64,000 bases of DNA from assembly GCA_024138025.1 (NCBI GenBank), contig JAMXBD010004341.1:1-64000 (forward strand). The letters run 5' to 3'. Below the pieces are notes generated by a model. The model did no database searches. It saw only the letters and a program-made list of their open reading frames with translations, and was not told the origin of the DNA. The stretch comes from Combretum micranthum. Lineage: Eukaryota > Streptophyta > Magnoliopsida > Myrtales > Combretaceae. The translations under genes and the position numbers were made by a program. Positions 40,901 through 54,222 of the stretch are shown in pieces (positions within the stretch are counted from its first letter, which is position 1; every line of letters begins with the position of its first letter).

Positions 40901-43900
40901 GGCAGGACCCATACTTGGTACATTTATTGGAAGAATTAAATCAAAATCGGAAATTTTAAGTTTTTACATATTTTCTATCTTTTTTCTTTTTTAATTTTTT
41001 TGTCGAATCTTATATATATTCGTTACTTTTGCTAATTCTTTTATTTGAAAATTCCTATACATCTTCTTCTTCTTCCCTTTCATTCTTTGATGCTAAATTT
41101 TTTTTCTTTTTTTCCCTCTCTCATGTTTTTAACATGAGTAAAAAAAGTCACAGAAAATTTAATTATTTGTTAAAGAAAAATTTGGATACCGATTTCAATT
41201 TCCATTTGATTATTACGTAAATTTCTTAAAATTTATCACGACTCGTTGAATGATGTAATAAAAATAACCTATGAACTTTAACTTGGACATGGATATAATT
41301 TATAAGTTTTAAAATGTCGTATATAAAGTTCCTAAACTTTAATCTTCATACAAAAATATCCCTTTAGATTTGTTAAAGATTATTTTTATTACTCCCTAAT
41401 TTTTACTTTTGCATATTTATTTAACTTAAAAACAATAGTCTTTTATGTTGTTAATTTATCAAAAGTTAATGAGTTACTCGTACCCTTCAGAAATTTATAA
41501 AATATTCATATCGAAGTCAAAGTTTAAGAAAATTATATTTAATTTCCTTTTACTTTTATAATAAATGGACATATAAGTTTTAGATGATGTATTAGTGTTA
41601 ATGTCAAAATATTTTTTTTTATTTGAGTCTTAAACCAATACTTTTTTTTATTTAAGTATTTGTAGGATCTTTTTAACACCCTTAGTTTTTTCATTAAGTT
41701 TTAATAAGTCATGATATTTGATTGGTTCAAATAAAAATATAATATTAAAATTAAAACATACTCCAAAAATTAATTTAAAATAATAAAAATAAATTCTACA
41801 CACGAAAAAAAAAACTAAGCAAAAAATGAAAATAAAGTCACTACCGTAAGAAAACTAAAATTTATTTATTTATTTTTTTTTAAAGACCGACGGTATACGT
41901 TCTCGAAGAGTGAATAGTAAATATGAACACAATTGTTAGGAGACAAGACAAGAGTGACACGATTGCCATACGCCCGTGAAAGGATGGAAAGATTGAGGAT
42001 CTTTCATTGCTTATTTGATGTGACACAAAACCCTTTTACAATTGATTATAACTCAATTTCTGCAGATTTTATTATATTTTCTTTTTTTTATTATTCTAAT
42101 ATATTCTCTTGAATTTCTCTTAATTTAATTGGTTTACATTTTAAAATTAATATTTGGACCGATCATAGTCATATAAAAAAACCTTAACGGAAAACTAACT
42201 GTTAGAAAAGGAGTAACTTTGTAAACTTTATTTTGAGAGCTTAAACACGATAAAGAATTAAAGATATAAAAAATTTTAATTCCTCTTCATATCTTTTCAA
42301 TAGACCATTTCACGGGTTATTTATTTATGTTTGGTTGGGGAATTGAATTTCAATTCAATAGGAATGTAATAATTATTATAATTTTATTATAATATTTAAT
42401 TGATAAAAAAATAAAATAAATATAAAATACCTATATTGTTACCTGTTGTTTGTATTACCGACATATGATAATTGTATGGTGATATTTTTAATATAAAGGC
42501 ATTTATGAAAAAGACATTAAAAAAAAATCTTTGAATGACAATTTAAGTGTGTGAGGAGCATGAGTTGCTATTTATTATTTGTATAATAGTATTTTATCAT
42601 ACAATTAAACACCATAATAATAGAGCAGGGAAGGAATGAATAACTATATTCTTACAAACTGAACAAGTTGTTAATGTATTAATTCATTTTAATGGTTAGA
42701 TTTAGGGATGCAATCAAGTTGGATTTTGTACAAATCATATCAACCAAAAACCCAACCGTCATCCTATTGGATTTACCAAATATGACCTTATAATCATATA
42801 GAGTTTTCATACTATATCCAAATCTATCCTATATGGTTTGCTTTAGATCCCGAAACTGCTTAACCTTATAACCCGATTTTATTTCTAAATTATTTTCAGA
42901 TTTTAATAATAAATTAAAAAAATTAGATGTGGGCGCTTCTGACACAAGAAATAATTTTGGGAATTCAAATAATTAAGATGAAATAAAAAAACCTTATTAT
43001 TGACGACTCAAATAATTAGTATGAAAAAAATTTGGGAATTCAAATAAAAGAATAGATAAACATTAAGAATTAAAAATTAAGATCTTTTGCTTAAAAACAT
43101 CGTTCATTCTGTCCCATTATTTCACTTTAATTTGCTTAATACCAATTTGACGTAAGCGCATCTTCTCATATTTCAAGTAATAATTTTCACTGTTTCTCTT
43201 CTTTCCATAGTACTTCAATTATTATGGGCTTAAATAACTGGTCTCTCTGATGACTAGATTTAGTGTACTTCTAAGAATTTAAAATAATTTTTCATGCTTT
43301 TTGATATTATTTATATACTTAAACAAAAAATTTAAGATAAAAAAACTGCCTTAAACCCCATTAACGTTGCCCCAGTTAATTCATCAGCTCGGATATTATA
43401 AAATACGGAACGAGACAAAAGGAAGGATTTTCGCGCAGAAGAAGTTTTTATGATTTACTTTTACGAATGTTTTTATTTTTTATTTTTAAATTTTAAGTAA
43501 CAGGTCAGTAATTCATCGAGTATTTCATAGTACCCAATTTTATACAGTTTTTATTATCTATCCAAACCCAATCGTAAAACCCTATAGGATTTACTAGATC
43601 AGATGCGTCAAGAACCCTATAACGTTTGTCCTTGTATTCCCATTTTAGATTATCAATGATACATTAAAGTGTTGAAAAGATACAAACTTAGTACTTAAAA
43701 AAGAAAGACATAGAAATATTGGGTATTAAAAGTGTATTTTTTTTGTGCTTATTCCATTAACGTTTCATATATCCTATAATTACATCATCCATTACTGCAT
43801 ATATCATAATAATAATTAATAAATACTTCTCATCTCACGGGACACAGGATATTGTGACTACAATATGAACATCTATATAATTAATATGTACATATATATA

Positions 43901-45299
43901 TCTATATATATATGAATTTTATGAACCAAATTTTTTAAAACTTGAAACCTTAAAATGATACAACTCGAGAAACTATGCAAACGAAAGCCATGGCCCTGGA
44001 GCAAGATTCATCCATTTTTCTTTTTGTTGCTTGTAGTTAAACAGAGGGATAATGGGGACCGGATAGGATAGCTTTCTAGTCCCTATCTGAGGACAGTTTT
44101 TATATCACACGAACCTGGCCACATGAACATGACCATCATGGCGATAAAAAGCCTTTATTTTATTTATTATTATTTTTTTTTTTGCTGTAGAATATATTAA
44201 TATCATGTTTCATAACGAATGGACTAAAATAGAGGTTTCAAATCCAATTAATCATATAGAGCTTAGTTAACTTTTTTCATTCTATCATATATTTACCATT
44301 TATGTTTATTATTACGAATATTTTTTACTAATACACTTTACAACCATTCAATTTTATTCTATTACGTATACATATTCAAAAGAATACATTTGTTACTTTG
44401 CAACACTTTCTATTCTAATCCATTATATTCGAAATTATTATCATATACCTGACCTAATTAAATTAGTCATTTAAGGCCCACACAACATCAAGTACGGCTA
44501 TATATACACCACATAAAACACTTTCATAGATTAATGAAAACAATCAATACTAATTAGTTTCCAATGAATATCTAATAGCTATATATTGATCAGTATCACT
44601 TTGAAGGAAGTGCAAAACAAAAGTTGGGGAACAACACATGCCAAACTAAAGTCTTTCTCCAAACGCTGTATCCATGATGCAATTTGATCACCAACAAAAT
44701 TTAATTACCTTGGATAATGTTCAAATTGGACTTCATAAGGTTCTGGCAGCTTTGCCATCTAACACAGCAAATTTAGTATTTTAAACTTAACTTTCCTTCT
44801 AGCTGCACTAATTAGAAGTTAATAAATTGAGACTTTGTACAGAAATGATGTATTTTTAAAAAATAAATACACAAATATGGTAAAAAAAAATTTGGCATAT
44901 AAATATAAAAAACACATCTAGTATTCGCGCCTTTAACCAAGCAAAAGAGGACATGCATAGCATGCAAGCACTCTTTTTGTTTTTTCATTTCTTAATAGGA
45001 GGACACAATTAAATAACTGTAAGAACTAACAATTAAGATCAAATATGGTTACAATTTCTTCAACTTTTCTAAGGATTCTTGTAATGCTTCCCACATATTA
45101 CTGTACATTCACACAATTTCCATCACTTTCTATTTAGCATTTTACTGAACACTTGATATGCATAAACTACAGAACTATTTCAACCATTGAATTTTCATAT
45201 GCATCCATGACACTACTACAATTAGTATTATATAACACCTTAATATGGAAACTACCAACAAAAGTCACAAAATTTAGCTAATCTAGTTCAAAGGAAAAA
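37930..45299. other. long AT-rich region without recognisable genes
   Basis: The right part may be the 5' interior of the Athila-like element whose ORF1 relic begins near 45.3 kb, but no gag, protease, RT or integrase motif was found. Around 42708-43620 repeated TTGGAT/CCCTATAGGAT-like motifs suggest a degenerate small transposon. A TATA-like GGCTATATATACACC occurs at about 44496 with nothing downstream. Confidence 0.35.
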
Positions 45300-46652
45300 G
45301 GTATTGGGTGATTATGGCCTTCTAAAAGCCTTTGAAAGGCTTCTACTTGAAGGACCTTAGCTAAAATTTTTTAGTATCTAGAAGGACATATTCAAGGAGA
45401 CAACTTTGGCATCCATGGCATACTTCGAACTTCGATTCTATAGTATATACTTAGGCACACATAACCATGTCTCATTCTTTACACATAGAAAATACTATGA
45501 CATGAGCATGACAAAGTTCATACTAGGCATGGGGATTTATACAGATGCTGAGATTGACTCCCTAGACTTTCATCGGCTGCCTACCATTATGCCTATAGAT
45601 GTCACTCATACTGCTTTTTGTAGGGAGATTTCAATGGGTCTTCCTTCAAATTGTTGAGCCACCGCATCCTCCATTATATGCTAATGAGATCATTGAATCC
45701 TGGATTGCATAGTCCTAAGGTGGTAGCCGAGTTAGACATTCTACCCCTCTACAACATCATCAAACCGTACACTATGAATGTTGGAGTTGTCTTAGCTTTT
45801 AGATTCAGGCATCTGACCCTAGGATGACTATATATTTCAGGCCATTTTTATCACTAGCATTTTGAAGAACTTAAGGATATGGCCACAAAAATATGTGCTA
45901 AAGGATACGGTAGGTGAATCTAGACCTATCCCTTCCACTCCTTTCAGCCAGTGGGGAATCCCAAAATAGCAAACCCAAATTTTGATACTGAAGAGTTGGG
46001 TTAGTCTAGTAGTGCACTTTCCAATTCTACTTACTCTATTTGGATTTTGGCAAGAATGGAGCAAACAATATCCAAAAAAATAGAAGAGATTATTGCTTTG
46101 AGAGAAAAGAATAAAAGTATGAAGTAGCTCATTAAGGAGGGTTTTCAAGTGGTGTTTGACCAATTGAAAATCTCAATTGCTTCTTGCTTCAAAAGTAGCC
46201 CCACTAGGGAGGAACCTTCTTCTCAAGCACCTCCTTGTATTCATTAGGAAAGGACCTCACCTCCAACTTAAGAGCATCAAGTGCTACCAACACCAACATA
46301 CCAAGCTGAAGGTGAGGAGAATGAAAGTGCATCCGAGGAAGAGAGCATTGAACAAGAAGAGGAGCAGCAACTACAACAACATCATTCAACATTTAGAAGG
46401 GAGACTGGTCAGCCACAGTCTATTAAGGTTCCTAGGCAAGCTCTACAACAAAGACCTCCAACCCCACCTGAAAAAGAAACAGATGGAAGTGACTTGGATC
46501 CAAGGAGGAGAGTGGTAGCCAAATCAAGATCTAATGATGATGATCTGATGCTGATCTGGGATGATGGCGATGATGATAAGGGAAGCAAAGAAGATGAAAG
46601 GGCAGATGATAATGAGGAGACCAACGGCAGCGATAGGAATCCATATAACTGA
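45300..46652 (+). pseudogene. Athila-type ORF1 (plant retrotransposon protein) relic
   Basis: The stretch 45406-45657 reads YYDMSMTKFILGMGIYT..EID and ends ...FCREISMG. A shifted frame continues with HRILHYMLMRSLNPG and AELDILPLYNIIKPYT, and a third has a long acidic/Gln-rich tail (46281-46652; EEEQQLQQHH, then DDGDDDKGSK and the stop after NPYN). Block order and wording resemble the Athila ORF1 / putative plant transposon protein family encoded 3' of pol in Athila-like gypsy elements; its function is unknown. At least two frameshifts and several stops break it. The element's 3' interior resumes after the LTR inserted at 46857-49607. Confidence 0.65.
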
Positions 46653-46856
46653 TTTCTACAGATCTCTTTCTTGAACTTTTTATTTTATGAGCCTATGTAG
46701 TCATTATAATTCTAAGAGACTCCTAATTTTCAATTTTATTTTTATTTTTTTTATTATTATGTTTTTGTTTCCTTTTTCTTTGTTTTTCTTTGTTTTAGTG
46801 TTAGTTAATGGATGGTTAACGGAATGGAGGAAGGAAATCACAATACGATGTTTTAG

Positions 46857-49607
46857 TGTTGTAAAGACCCGACCCTCTAAATCCCGAGATTTGGAGTACC
46901 GAATCCCCAACCACATATAACGTTTTCACATTATATGTAAGGTTATCCTAAAACTAACAATTTATGAAAATTGTTTGATCAAATCTACTAAAATTTTATA
47001 AAAAACTTTTAACAAAACAAGATTGCTAATAAAAGCAATCTATACATATATTTACATCATATGTACAATGTTTAGTGTCAATACAAGACATTACAAAATT
47101 ACAAGTTTTCTTAAAGCAAAAAGAACCCTAGGAGATCTTAAGGTCTTTACATCTTAGGCTTATCTATCAAGCCTTCTATACAAAGACTTTTCCTTTAACA
47201 AAAGCTCCTCCAAAAATCCAGGGTATTCGAGTCCTATTCGTCCCACTCATTCATGAATTTCTCAAAGTTTGACCTGTAACCAAAATCATCATAAAACTCG
47301 TCTCCATTACCTGCAAAGCAGTAAAAGTGAGCCAAAGGCTCAGTACACAATAAAAAAAATGCAATAACAAGTTATCAAGCCAAACTTAAATCAAATGGAA
47401 TGCATCAAAAGACAAGTGATTATCTTATTAAGTTTTCTTTTACAAAACAGTAGGAGGGTATTCAAACCCCCGGATCACGCTCTAGGAATTTAGGGATCAT
47501 GAGTAACAGCAGCTGCTCAGGAGGTTGATATAAGCAGTCCGGATATTTATATCTCCTATATCTATTTCATAAAGAAAATAGCTTCATTTAGGGTTCAAAA
47601 GTCGTTTCCCGACTCTACTTAAACTCAGTCCATAACATGAGCCTAGTTCACAAGTTCTCATAAACTTTGAACTAAACCATGGTATTTCCTCATAAGTTTA
47701 AGTAAATGTTACTTAGATACTATTCCACCTATCGGCTACCCACTTAACCAAAAAGAATCGCTATTGCATCATAGCGTGCTATTGCATCATGACTTGATTA
47801 AGCGCCTAACTAACATGTCATTGCATCATGATAGGTTTGCTGCTCCTCAGATCAAATTAAACAGCGTAATAAACATCCAGTTCATCAAAACATTAAGCCA
47901 AATCAAATTAAATCAAATTAAGAATGCCTAGTCCTAACAAACATCAAACAAGCTATTGCGTACCTGAACCCGATAGTATATCACTATAGTCACTCGGTGA
48001 GGAACGAACTGAAGAACCTTTAACTGAAATAGGAATATCAGAACAATCAATAATTGAATATAGATTTCACATCCATATATATATATATATATATATAACA
48101 ATCCTAGATTAATTATACAAGGGGATTCAATAAACTTTGCATATAGTTTTAATATCTAATTCATGCATAAAACATGTTTATCTAACTTATATATTCATTA
48201 GGAGATCATACATGAAGTAAAGATTGAAGATTGAAGAAGTTTGAATTTGAAAAACTTAGGGATACGCAGCCTTCCTACGCTGGCAAAATTTGAATGAACA
48301 CCGACAGTGTGGAAAATATACGCCGGCGGCGTTTCACGTCGGCGTTTGAATATTTGGTTCTGTTCCACTTCAACACTGCCCCATACGCCGGCGGCTTTGA
48401 AGTTCTAATGTCCAACATACATTTTGAAAAATAAACGCTGGTAAAATTTTCTTGCAAGAGCCGGCGGTGTTCAAAGTGGCTTTAAAAAAATCGATTCTGT
48501 TCACTTCCAACACTGCCTCTACGCTGGCGGCGTTGAAATGCCAGATGCCGGCGTACGTTCAAAACAGACCTATTCGAACGGAACTCATTTCCCTTGTTTT
48601 TCACATTGTAAATTTCTAACCTAAAACACTTTTAATCCTCCTTCAAGTTCATTTTTAGCTTCATATACTAACTCTTATCTACACTAATCAATCCTAGCAA
48701 CTTAGAACATTAAATCAACACATTAAATCACTTCAAATCCCATTTCCACTCATCCTCAACTTCAACTACTCAAATTATCCTTATTCCTTCCCAACACTCC
48801 ATATAACTACCACAACACATAAACAAATTCACACAATAACAAAACACAATCCAACCTAAATTCAATGCATGAACAAAACAACTTATAGGACATTAAACTC
48901 ATTCTATCCAAGATCTTACATAGATACAATAAGAAAGGAAAATAAAACAAAAGCTATACTTATACTAACTCACATGAATAAGCCTTGTCTTGGAGAAAGT
49001 TTTGATTCAAGAAGCTTGGTGTTATCTTTGATTTAAGGCTTGGAACTTGGAGTGAAAGAGAAGAAAAAAGAAAGAAAGAAAATGGAAATTCGTATGAAAT
49101 GAGAGGGCTGCCAAAAGAGAGCTTAATTAGGAAAATTTTGGACTTAATCTTATCTCAACTCTCAAGTTTGACTTTTAAGGCATATTAGACTTTAGTTTGA
49201 ATTTGGGTTAATTTGGGGCTCATTTGGGTGTAATTTAGACATAAATGTTGAGCTTAATTAAGGAAAATTTCTGTCAACTATTTCTTAAGCAAATCAAAAG
49301 TTGATTTTATAGATTTAAACATAACTTAACATATTAATGTATAAAAGACACAAATAATAATTATACTATAAACACATTAATATATATAGAACAATGACAT
49401 TAATTTCATTACATATGCAAAATAACACATATGAAATGTTCAAATTATACTGACTTAGACACATTTAAACTATTACCAACTCATCTACTCAAATGTTAAT
49501 ATTACCAAACATAACTCTCATAAATCAACATGCTCATTTAGTTCAATAATTAAGATAAATAAAACATATACATGGAAGTTAAATAGAATTTAAATTTAGA
49601 TATTTCA
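46857..49607 (+). mobile_element. long gypsy-type LTR, family X, nested in the Athila-like element
   Basis: Begins TGTTGTAAAGACCCGACC; homology to the copy at 35179 continues to AAATTTAGAT (49601), with a possible CA end at 49607. It has three ATTGCATCAT motifs (about 47760-47830), a TA microsatellite and the GCCGGC island (48260-48560) with one 63-bp unit. Athila-like sequence lies on both sides (ORF1 tail before, GACAATGTC/PPT segment after), so it is an insertion into that element and a solo LTR. No certain target-site duplication. Confidence 0.7.
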
Positions 49608-50915
49608 GGAATTGTGAAAGATGTGCTACTCGAACTTCAAAAGGGCAATTCAAGTTTTCTTTCCTTGAAATTATTTATGTTTTTATTCCTTTTCCTTTAT
49701 ATCTGTCTTAAGACATTGGAGACAATGTCTATTTGAAGTATGGGGAAGCAATTTGAGTATGGTTATGATATCCTATTATCACATTTTTCCTTAGTTAAAC
49801 ATGCTTTAGAAAACTTTCATGGTGCAGGACTTTTGAAAGTCTTTATTGATATCTCTTACATCAAGTAACTACGTGGTTGATTTTGATTATTGTCCCAATT
49901 CTTTACTTGTTTTTGTACTTTCATTAATATGTTAAAATTGCATGGTAGAATCCGAATGATGTATTCTTGTTTGTTGTTTAACTGGGAATTTAGGTGTTAG
50001 ATTAGCATAAGGCTTGAAGTAAGAGTTAGTTAGTCAGTCAATCTTTGAAATTTAACTTATTGTATAGTTTTTCATTCAATCATCTTGCAAGTTTAATTAA
50101 TTTCATGACAAAAGCCAAACTGAACTTATTGAATCATAAGCCCACTTATGTTTATAAGCTTTCCATGTTTTCGAAAAAAATAAAAAAAGGTTAAGGATGT
50201 GGAGGTTCGATAGGGTCTCTTTAAAACTTGGTTACCTAAGGTTGTCCGGCCTGGGATCGACCAACCATGGAAACATACTTAGCAAAAGAGATATTGTTTA
50301 GAAAGCCTCGTATCTTAGCAATTAAACTTGTGGGATGTTTTGAATGGGGAATAACATCTGTTAACTTAAGTAACCAATCCAAGATTATTGGTTGAAAGCT
50401 TGTTACGTAGGTTGCGAGATTCACCAAATACTGGACATTTGAATATATATATATATATATATATATAATATGACAATAGAGGCTAAGGGCGTACGAATTG
50501 TCACTCAAACTAAAATAGGCTTATTGAATGATAGATGGTTTTTTATATATTCATGTTAAGGAGATGGGATTGGTTAATTCTATTTTATGTGGAGATCTGG
50601 CGTTTGATTTTTAATATGTGAATCCTTATTTAATTGATGAAGGTAAATGCTAGATTATTTGGATTAGCCTTGAAATTCTAGCAAAATTAATGGAAGGGCA
50701 TGTCATATCAAGTCAAGAAGGACAATAATAAATCTGTTGAATTATAAAATCACTTAGGGAAAATTTTTAAGTTAATAAGAGATACATTAACTCTTATCTA
50801 TCATAAAAGAATGTATCACATCTGAGTAGTTAATCTACCCCTTAGGTCAAAATTCTTTTATTCTTTTATCAGCTTATTTGCTTGAAGGCAAGAAAAGCTT
50901 AACAGTGGGGAAATT
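49608..50915 (+). mobile_element. 3' interior of the Athila-like element with polypurine tract
   Basis: Contains GACATTGGAGACAATGTCT and AGTATGGGGAAG (about 49713-49750), sequence I associate with the segment downstream of the last ORF in Athila-like elements. It ends in a purine-rich AACAGTGGGGAAATT (50901-50915), the expected primer site for plus-strand DNA synthesis, directly before a TG. No coding sequence. Confidence 0.55.
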
Positions 50916-52650
50916 TGATAGGGGCAATTTACCATACTTATTAGGGTCAGATTATGAATGATTATTGCTTTAATTCATGTTTAATTTAATAGAATTGGTA
51001 CTTAATCAGCAAAAACTATCATTTCAAGTTTAAAAAGGAAAAAAAAAAAACACTAACATTTAGATTGAATTGAGCAAGGATTGAAGTAGAGAAAATAGTC
51101 CAGGCACGGTTACGCCCATTATGAAGCTAGTGACCATCTCGATTTTTATTGAAAGAGTAATAACGGGCATAACAATGGAGAAAAGAAGAGAAATTTGACC
51201 ACAGAGAAGATTACTGATACTGGCTCGCCTCGATACAGTCGTAACATAGATGGTGATCTTTTTGGATCTTGCAATCACACTTGACATGGCCATTATTTAT
51301 TAAAGATGAGAGACCACAATGGAGATAAAGGCCTGTATTACGATCGTTACCAAGGTGGTGATCTCCCTAACGTCTTATAAGAGCTTGATACGGCTATTAT
51401 TCAAAGGGTATTGATGAAGCACAGTGAAGATCACGACTGTGATCATCAGAGGACCAATCTGCAGAAGTACATGAAGATCCAAATATGACCATTATTAATA
51501 GAAGGTTAGTGATCTAAGGATATTACGACCTTCATTACGTTCGTGATCTACCTTGAATAAGTGTTTATGAGAAGACAACATGCCATGTAATGGCCCTGAT
51601 GACAGTTATTTGTGGACATTTTCACGCCTATTTAGATCTGAGGACCTTTTTGAAGAGGGATGAAAGCTAATTGACATATATCTTCACCCAATAAACGTAC
51701 CCAGTGGAGGATACATATAAATACTCATGTGAAACATTGCAAGGGAGAGAATTATCATTTGGAGACCACTTTTTCATTGAGCATTTGTCATCTTTGTAAC
51801 CTTAGACAGTACCTTATGGATATACGAGAGTGTATTATACCGATATACTAGAAGATTATTGTATCAACATTTTCACGTGAATACATAAATAAGGGTTGTT
51901 TTCATATTCTATTCTCTTCATTTTTCTATGTGTGTTGTGTTCTGTTGTTTCTTTGCATCATGCATGAGTAGTAGTTAGAGCTTGTGTAGCCGTGGTTAAC
52001 ATGTACATATATGGATTGATTGTCAATTTTTGTTAATTTCACTAATCTCTATAGTATGTTAAAGCAAATTTTAGATAGTGCACGACTTAGGATTAGACCA
52101 GATTTCCACAAGATGCGAATGAGAAATCTACTTGTGGAATAGATCCAAGCTATAGAGAGAGGATGCTCATGATGCCAAGAGATAGGGTTGTGAAACTCTC
52201 TGCATGTAATTGGAATTTACCTTGGGATCGTATTATTAACCAATCTTAGTCGACTGTTAACTAGGAAGAAATTCCAGTTCGACAAGACTGGGATTAGGGC
52301 TCAATAGACTCGAGAGAGATATTGATCTAATTGATAGAATCCTATAATTAGGAAAGACACAATAAATAATAATGTTGAAGTACATGTTAATTCATCGGTG
52401 AAGCAAGTCTGATATGTTGTTGATTGTTAGAATAATTTTAATTCATTAATTACCTTAGTGAACCTAGCTATAATTAGTAATTAGTTAGTTGATCAATTAT
52501 AATTATTTAATTCGATTTAATTTTCTAGATAATAATCAATAAGGTGAGTAATAGTACTCATTGATGACCCCAAGGAATAAGACTTTATAATTTTTTCCCA
52601 TATTACATGTGATAGATATACTTATCTAGCACTGATCAATCCATAGGAAC
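50916..52650 (+). mobile_element. 3' LTR of the Athila-like element
   Basis: Starts TGATAGGGGCAATTTACC right after the polypurine tract. It shares a 16-bp identity (50993-51008) with the minus-strand LTR at 9055-10450. Toward the end it carries TTGATGACCCCAAGGAATAAG and CTTATCTAGCACTGATC, typical for the end region of such LTRs. Its 3' limit is uncertain, because the next 1.6 kb is also duplicated at 55.7-58.5 kb. No matching 5' LTR was found in the window. Confidence 0.5.
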
Positions 52651-54222
52651 AGATCATAGGACTTAATTAGTAAAACTCGGTAAAAAATAAGTGAACCATT
52701 ATGGAATTAGTGTGAATGGTAAAAGTGAGCCGATGCATGTGGTATGTGCATCTCAATTCAAAGAGGATGTGCATGCCACATACACTCTATTAATATTATA
52801 AAAAGGGCGCGGTCCTCCTATTAAAAAAATAGAGGGTGCATGTATTTGTTTGGTCAAATGCCCAACTATCACTTGCGTCTTTGACACTTATATTACGAAT
52901 ATATATTTTTATTATATTTCCATATTTATTTTTAAGAAATACATTATTTCCGCAAAACACTAATAAATCGCTGCAAAGAATCAGTGGCCAGTTCTATAGA
53001 AATAGGACACATTAAATGAGCAATTTTAAGGCCAAAATTGTTCGTATGCATTTGGAAGTGCAACATGAAACATCCGAGTATCGACATGCGGATCCGAACA
53101 AGAGCAGGGCTTAAGCGATCTTGAGGTGATGGTGATTCACATGGACTAGAAGAAGCACTTGTTAATTCATTTGCATACCAGATGTCTAAGGTTGAATTGT
53201 GAATTTTTCGTTTTTTCCTTATGTAAAGAACGAAGATTAGTGGAAGAAGGTGGAACGTTCCAGAGAGAAGCCCTTTATTGATTTTGTTAAGTTCCTTATG
53301 TAAATATAATTTTGCATTCCTACTTATTTTTAATGAAATAACCTAGACGAATTTATGGCACCTGGATTATGAGGTAATTCCATTTGTTTGGAATTTTTCT
53401 TTGTTTTTTTATTTTATAAATAAAAAGGAAGTTTAACGTAATAAATAATTAATTAAGCAAAGGACCCATTGATCACTTGTCAGGCATTGCTCATAACACT
53501 GCGAAGTTGACTATTTTATTTTATTTTTTGCCTTTTCCATCTTTTTCATGAGAAATCTAGTGCTAACATCTGGATGGATCTAACAAACCCTTACCTATGA
53601 ACCACTAAGGATAATCATGCTTCAATTTTGATTCCATCGAAAAAATAGAGTTATAATTTTTCAAGTTGCATTATAAATTAACTCCATCAATAATGGATGT
53701 CCCAACGCTTGTGAAAGATGTATTTTTTTTTCCTAATAAAACTTTATATAAACATCATATCAATAATAACTTAAAAAGTAGAATGACAATTCAATGAATA
53801 AAATGCACCTTGAAAAGTAAAATAATATTTTTGTGAATTAAATAATAACTTCATGTTTGCAAGATTAAGCACCAAAGTACCTAACCATATTAAATATTAT
53901 ATCATAATATAATCTTTAAAATATATAACATATATTCTATAAATTTATAATGCTCTAAATTTAAAGTAGTGAACAGTTAAGCCAATATTCAACCAAAGAA
54001 AAAAAAGTAAAGCCAATAAATATGATAATTTTTTTCTTTTTTAATTAATTTCAATATGATACTCACTAACTACCTAGCTTTTATATCCCAATATAAAATT
54101 TTTTTTCTATATTAATTCATACTGGACTTCATAGGAGATACCACAATCAAAACCCTTAAATAAAAGAAAGAATTAAATGAACTATGCGTATAACATATAA
54201 GTAGTGAGTAAATACAAATTAT
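51431..54222 (+). repeat. direct duplication, copy A
   Basis: Matches 55722-58499 in order over nearly the whole length, with scattered substitutions and small indels. Shared landmarks: GATCATCAGAGGACCAATCT, GGAGGATACATATA, TCATGCATGAGTAGTAGTTA, ATAGATCCAAGCTATAGAGA, AGGTGGAACGTTC, AAGTAGTGAGTAAATACAAA. Copy A has about 120 bases near 51480-51600 that B lacks. It starts inside the Athila-like LTR and runs past its probable end. Confidence 0.85.

Noticed and set aside
44490..44530. TATA-like GGCTATATATACACC as a gene promoter
   Set aside because: No open frame, splice-supported exon or other promoter feature follows within several hundred bases.
46409..46624. Ser-rich minus-strand frame
   Set aside because: It is antisense to the acidic tail of the ORF1 relic, whose GAT/GAA codons read as Ser/Leu-rich on the other strand.
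47760..47830. ATTGCATCAT repeats as a CRISPR-like array
   Set aside because: Units are about 10 bases, spacers irregular, and the context is a plant LTR.
35179..49607. The two plus-strand family X LTRs as 5' and 3' LTRs of one 14.4-kb element
   Set aside because: Athila-like sequence lies on both sides of the right LTR, so that LTR is an insertion into another element; no family X gag-pol lies between them.
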